Below are positions 63,533 through 64,000 of a DNA stretch of 64,000 bases, in pieces (position 1 is the first letter of the stretch; the number at the start of each line of letters is the position of its first letter). The notes under the pieces are model-generated. The model was not told the origin of the DNA and did not search any database. It saw only the letters and a program-made list of their open reading frames with translations. The stretch is taken from positions 1 through 64,000 of the forward strand of contig JAEWAQ010000061.1 in NCBI GenBank assembly GCA_023391635.1, read 5' to 3'. A program made the position numbers and the translations under genes. This stretch comes from Bacillota bacterium. Its GTDB lineage: Bacteria > Bacillota > Bacilli > Paenibacillales > Paenibacillaceae.

Positions 63533-64000
63533 ATGAAGAGCAGGTTGAAAATAGGCATGATCGGATTGGGCGGCCGCGGCATGGGATTGATGGGGATGAT
63601 CCTGAAGAACGCGCCGGACGTTGAGGTTGCGGCTGTATGCGATTTATACGAAGATCGGCGCGAGCAGGCTGCGGACAAGGTAGAACAGGAGAGGGGGCGG
63701 CGACCGCGAACGCTGGAACGGTACGTCGATGTGCTGGCGATGCCGGATCTTGATGCCGTCGTCATCGGCGCTTCGTGGGCCGACCATATCGAGATCGCCG
63801 TTGCCGCTATGGAAGCGGGGAAATATGCGGCTTGCGAGGTAGGCGGCGCGTATTCGATTCAGGAATGCTGGCGGCTTGTGGAGACGTATGAGAGAACAAA
63901 AGTACCGTGTATGATGATGGAGAACTGCTGCTATGGCCGAGATGAGCTGATGGTGTTGAATATGGTCAAGCAGGGGGTGTTCGGAGAGATCGTCCACGCC
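63533..64000 (+). CDS. Gfo/Idh/MocA-family oxidoreductase, cut off by the window end
   Basis: The first 156 residues are visible. The dinucleotide-binding motif IGMIGLGGRGMGLMG starts at residue 7, VCDLYEDR follows the second beta strand, and ACEVGGAYS is at the position of the family's EKP motif, with Glu-Val in place of Glu-Lys-Pro, as seen in the glycoside-hydrolase-109-like branch. AGGAGGTG lies ten bases before the ATG. A 186-base gap after the GH5 gene holds no recognised gene. Confidence 0.83.
   Translation, partial: MKSRLKIGMIGLGGRGMGLMGMILKNAPDVEVAAVCDLYEDRREQAADKVEQERGRRPRTLERYVDVLAMPDLDAVVIGASWADHIEIAVAAMEAGKYAACEVGGAYSIQECWRLVETYERTKVPCMMMENCCYGRDELMVLNMVKQGVFGEIVHA

Overview
The window looks like a carbohydrate-utilisation region of a Paenibacillus-type, spore-former-lineage Firmicute. 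The evidence is lipoprotein solute-binding proteins with lipoboxes, paired LplB/YtcP-type permeases without ATPases, YesM/YesN-type sensor kinase and AraC-type response regulator pairs, strong GGAGG ribosome sites and frequent TTG/GTG starts. No rRNA, tRNA, phage, insertion sequence or CRISPR array was seen.

Layout. (A) 160-15422: an ABC importer operon, a YesM/YesN two-component pair and a polysaccharide-lyase operon (secreted PL8 lyase with three C-terminal CBM-like repeats, cytosolic heparinase II/III-like lyase, FAD oxidoreductase, leaderless M23-fold protein). The importer and lyase operons start from almost identical 80-bp promoter modules. (B) 15691-27811: a membrane-bound AraC regulator, then one long run with a nucleoside hydrolase, an LplB/LplC/LplA-like importer, a GH4 enzyme with the CHEV motif of alpha-galacturonidases, a dehydrogenase, an alpha/beta-hydrolase, a NagB-like deaminase and a GH43-like propeller protein. 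(C) 27861-30770: a nitrilase, a GreA-like factor, a histidine phosphatase and a scar of broken AraC and sulfatase genes. (D) 30773-37304: a GH29 fucosidase converging on a tight operon CHR-CHR-FGE-sulfatase, with a divergent ROK regulator. (E) 37412-43880: a LacI regulator, then oxidoreductase-NagB-NagA under a promoter carrying three palindromes, and a convergent GH163-like (DUF4838) enzyme. (F) 44102-50334: a third importer and a divergently arranged sensor kinase and response regulator. (G) 50405-58975: a third two-component pair, a fourth importer and a DUF4832 protein; the kinase gene and the importer share an upstream operator-promoter arrangement. (H) 58976-64000: a 51-bp tandem repeat, then an MFS symporter, a MerR regulator, an endoglycoceramidase-like GH5 and a cut-off Gfo/Idh/MocA oxidoreductase.

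How it fits together (inference): apart from the PL8 lyase, every glycan enzyme here lacks a signal peptide. The picture is of polymers cut outside, oligosaccharides imported by four binding-protein transporters that borrow an ATPase encoded elsewhere, and desulfation, defucosylation, uronide and amino-sugar release in the cytosol. The mix of PL8, heparinase-like lyase, sulfatase with maturase, fucosidase, NagA/NagB and GH163-like enzyme points to amino-sugar-rich, partly sulfated glycans. The most unusual units are the CHR-FGE-sulfatase operon, the two pairs of duplicated promoter modules, the leaderless M23-fold protein and the multi-palindrome nag promoter.
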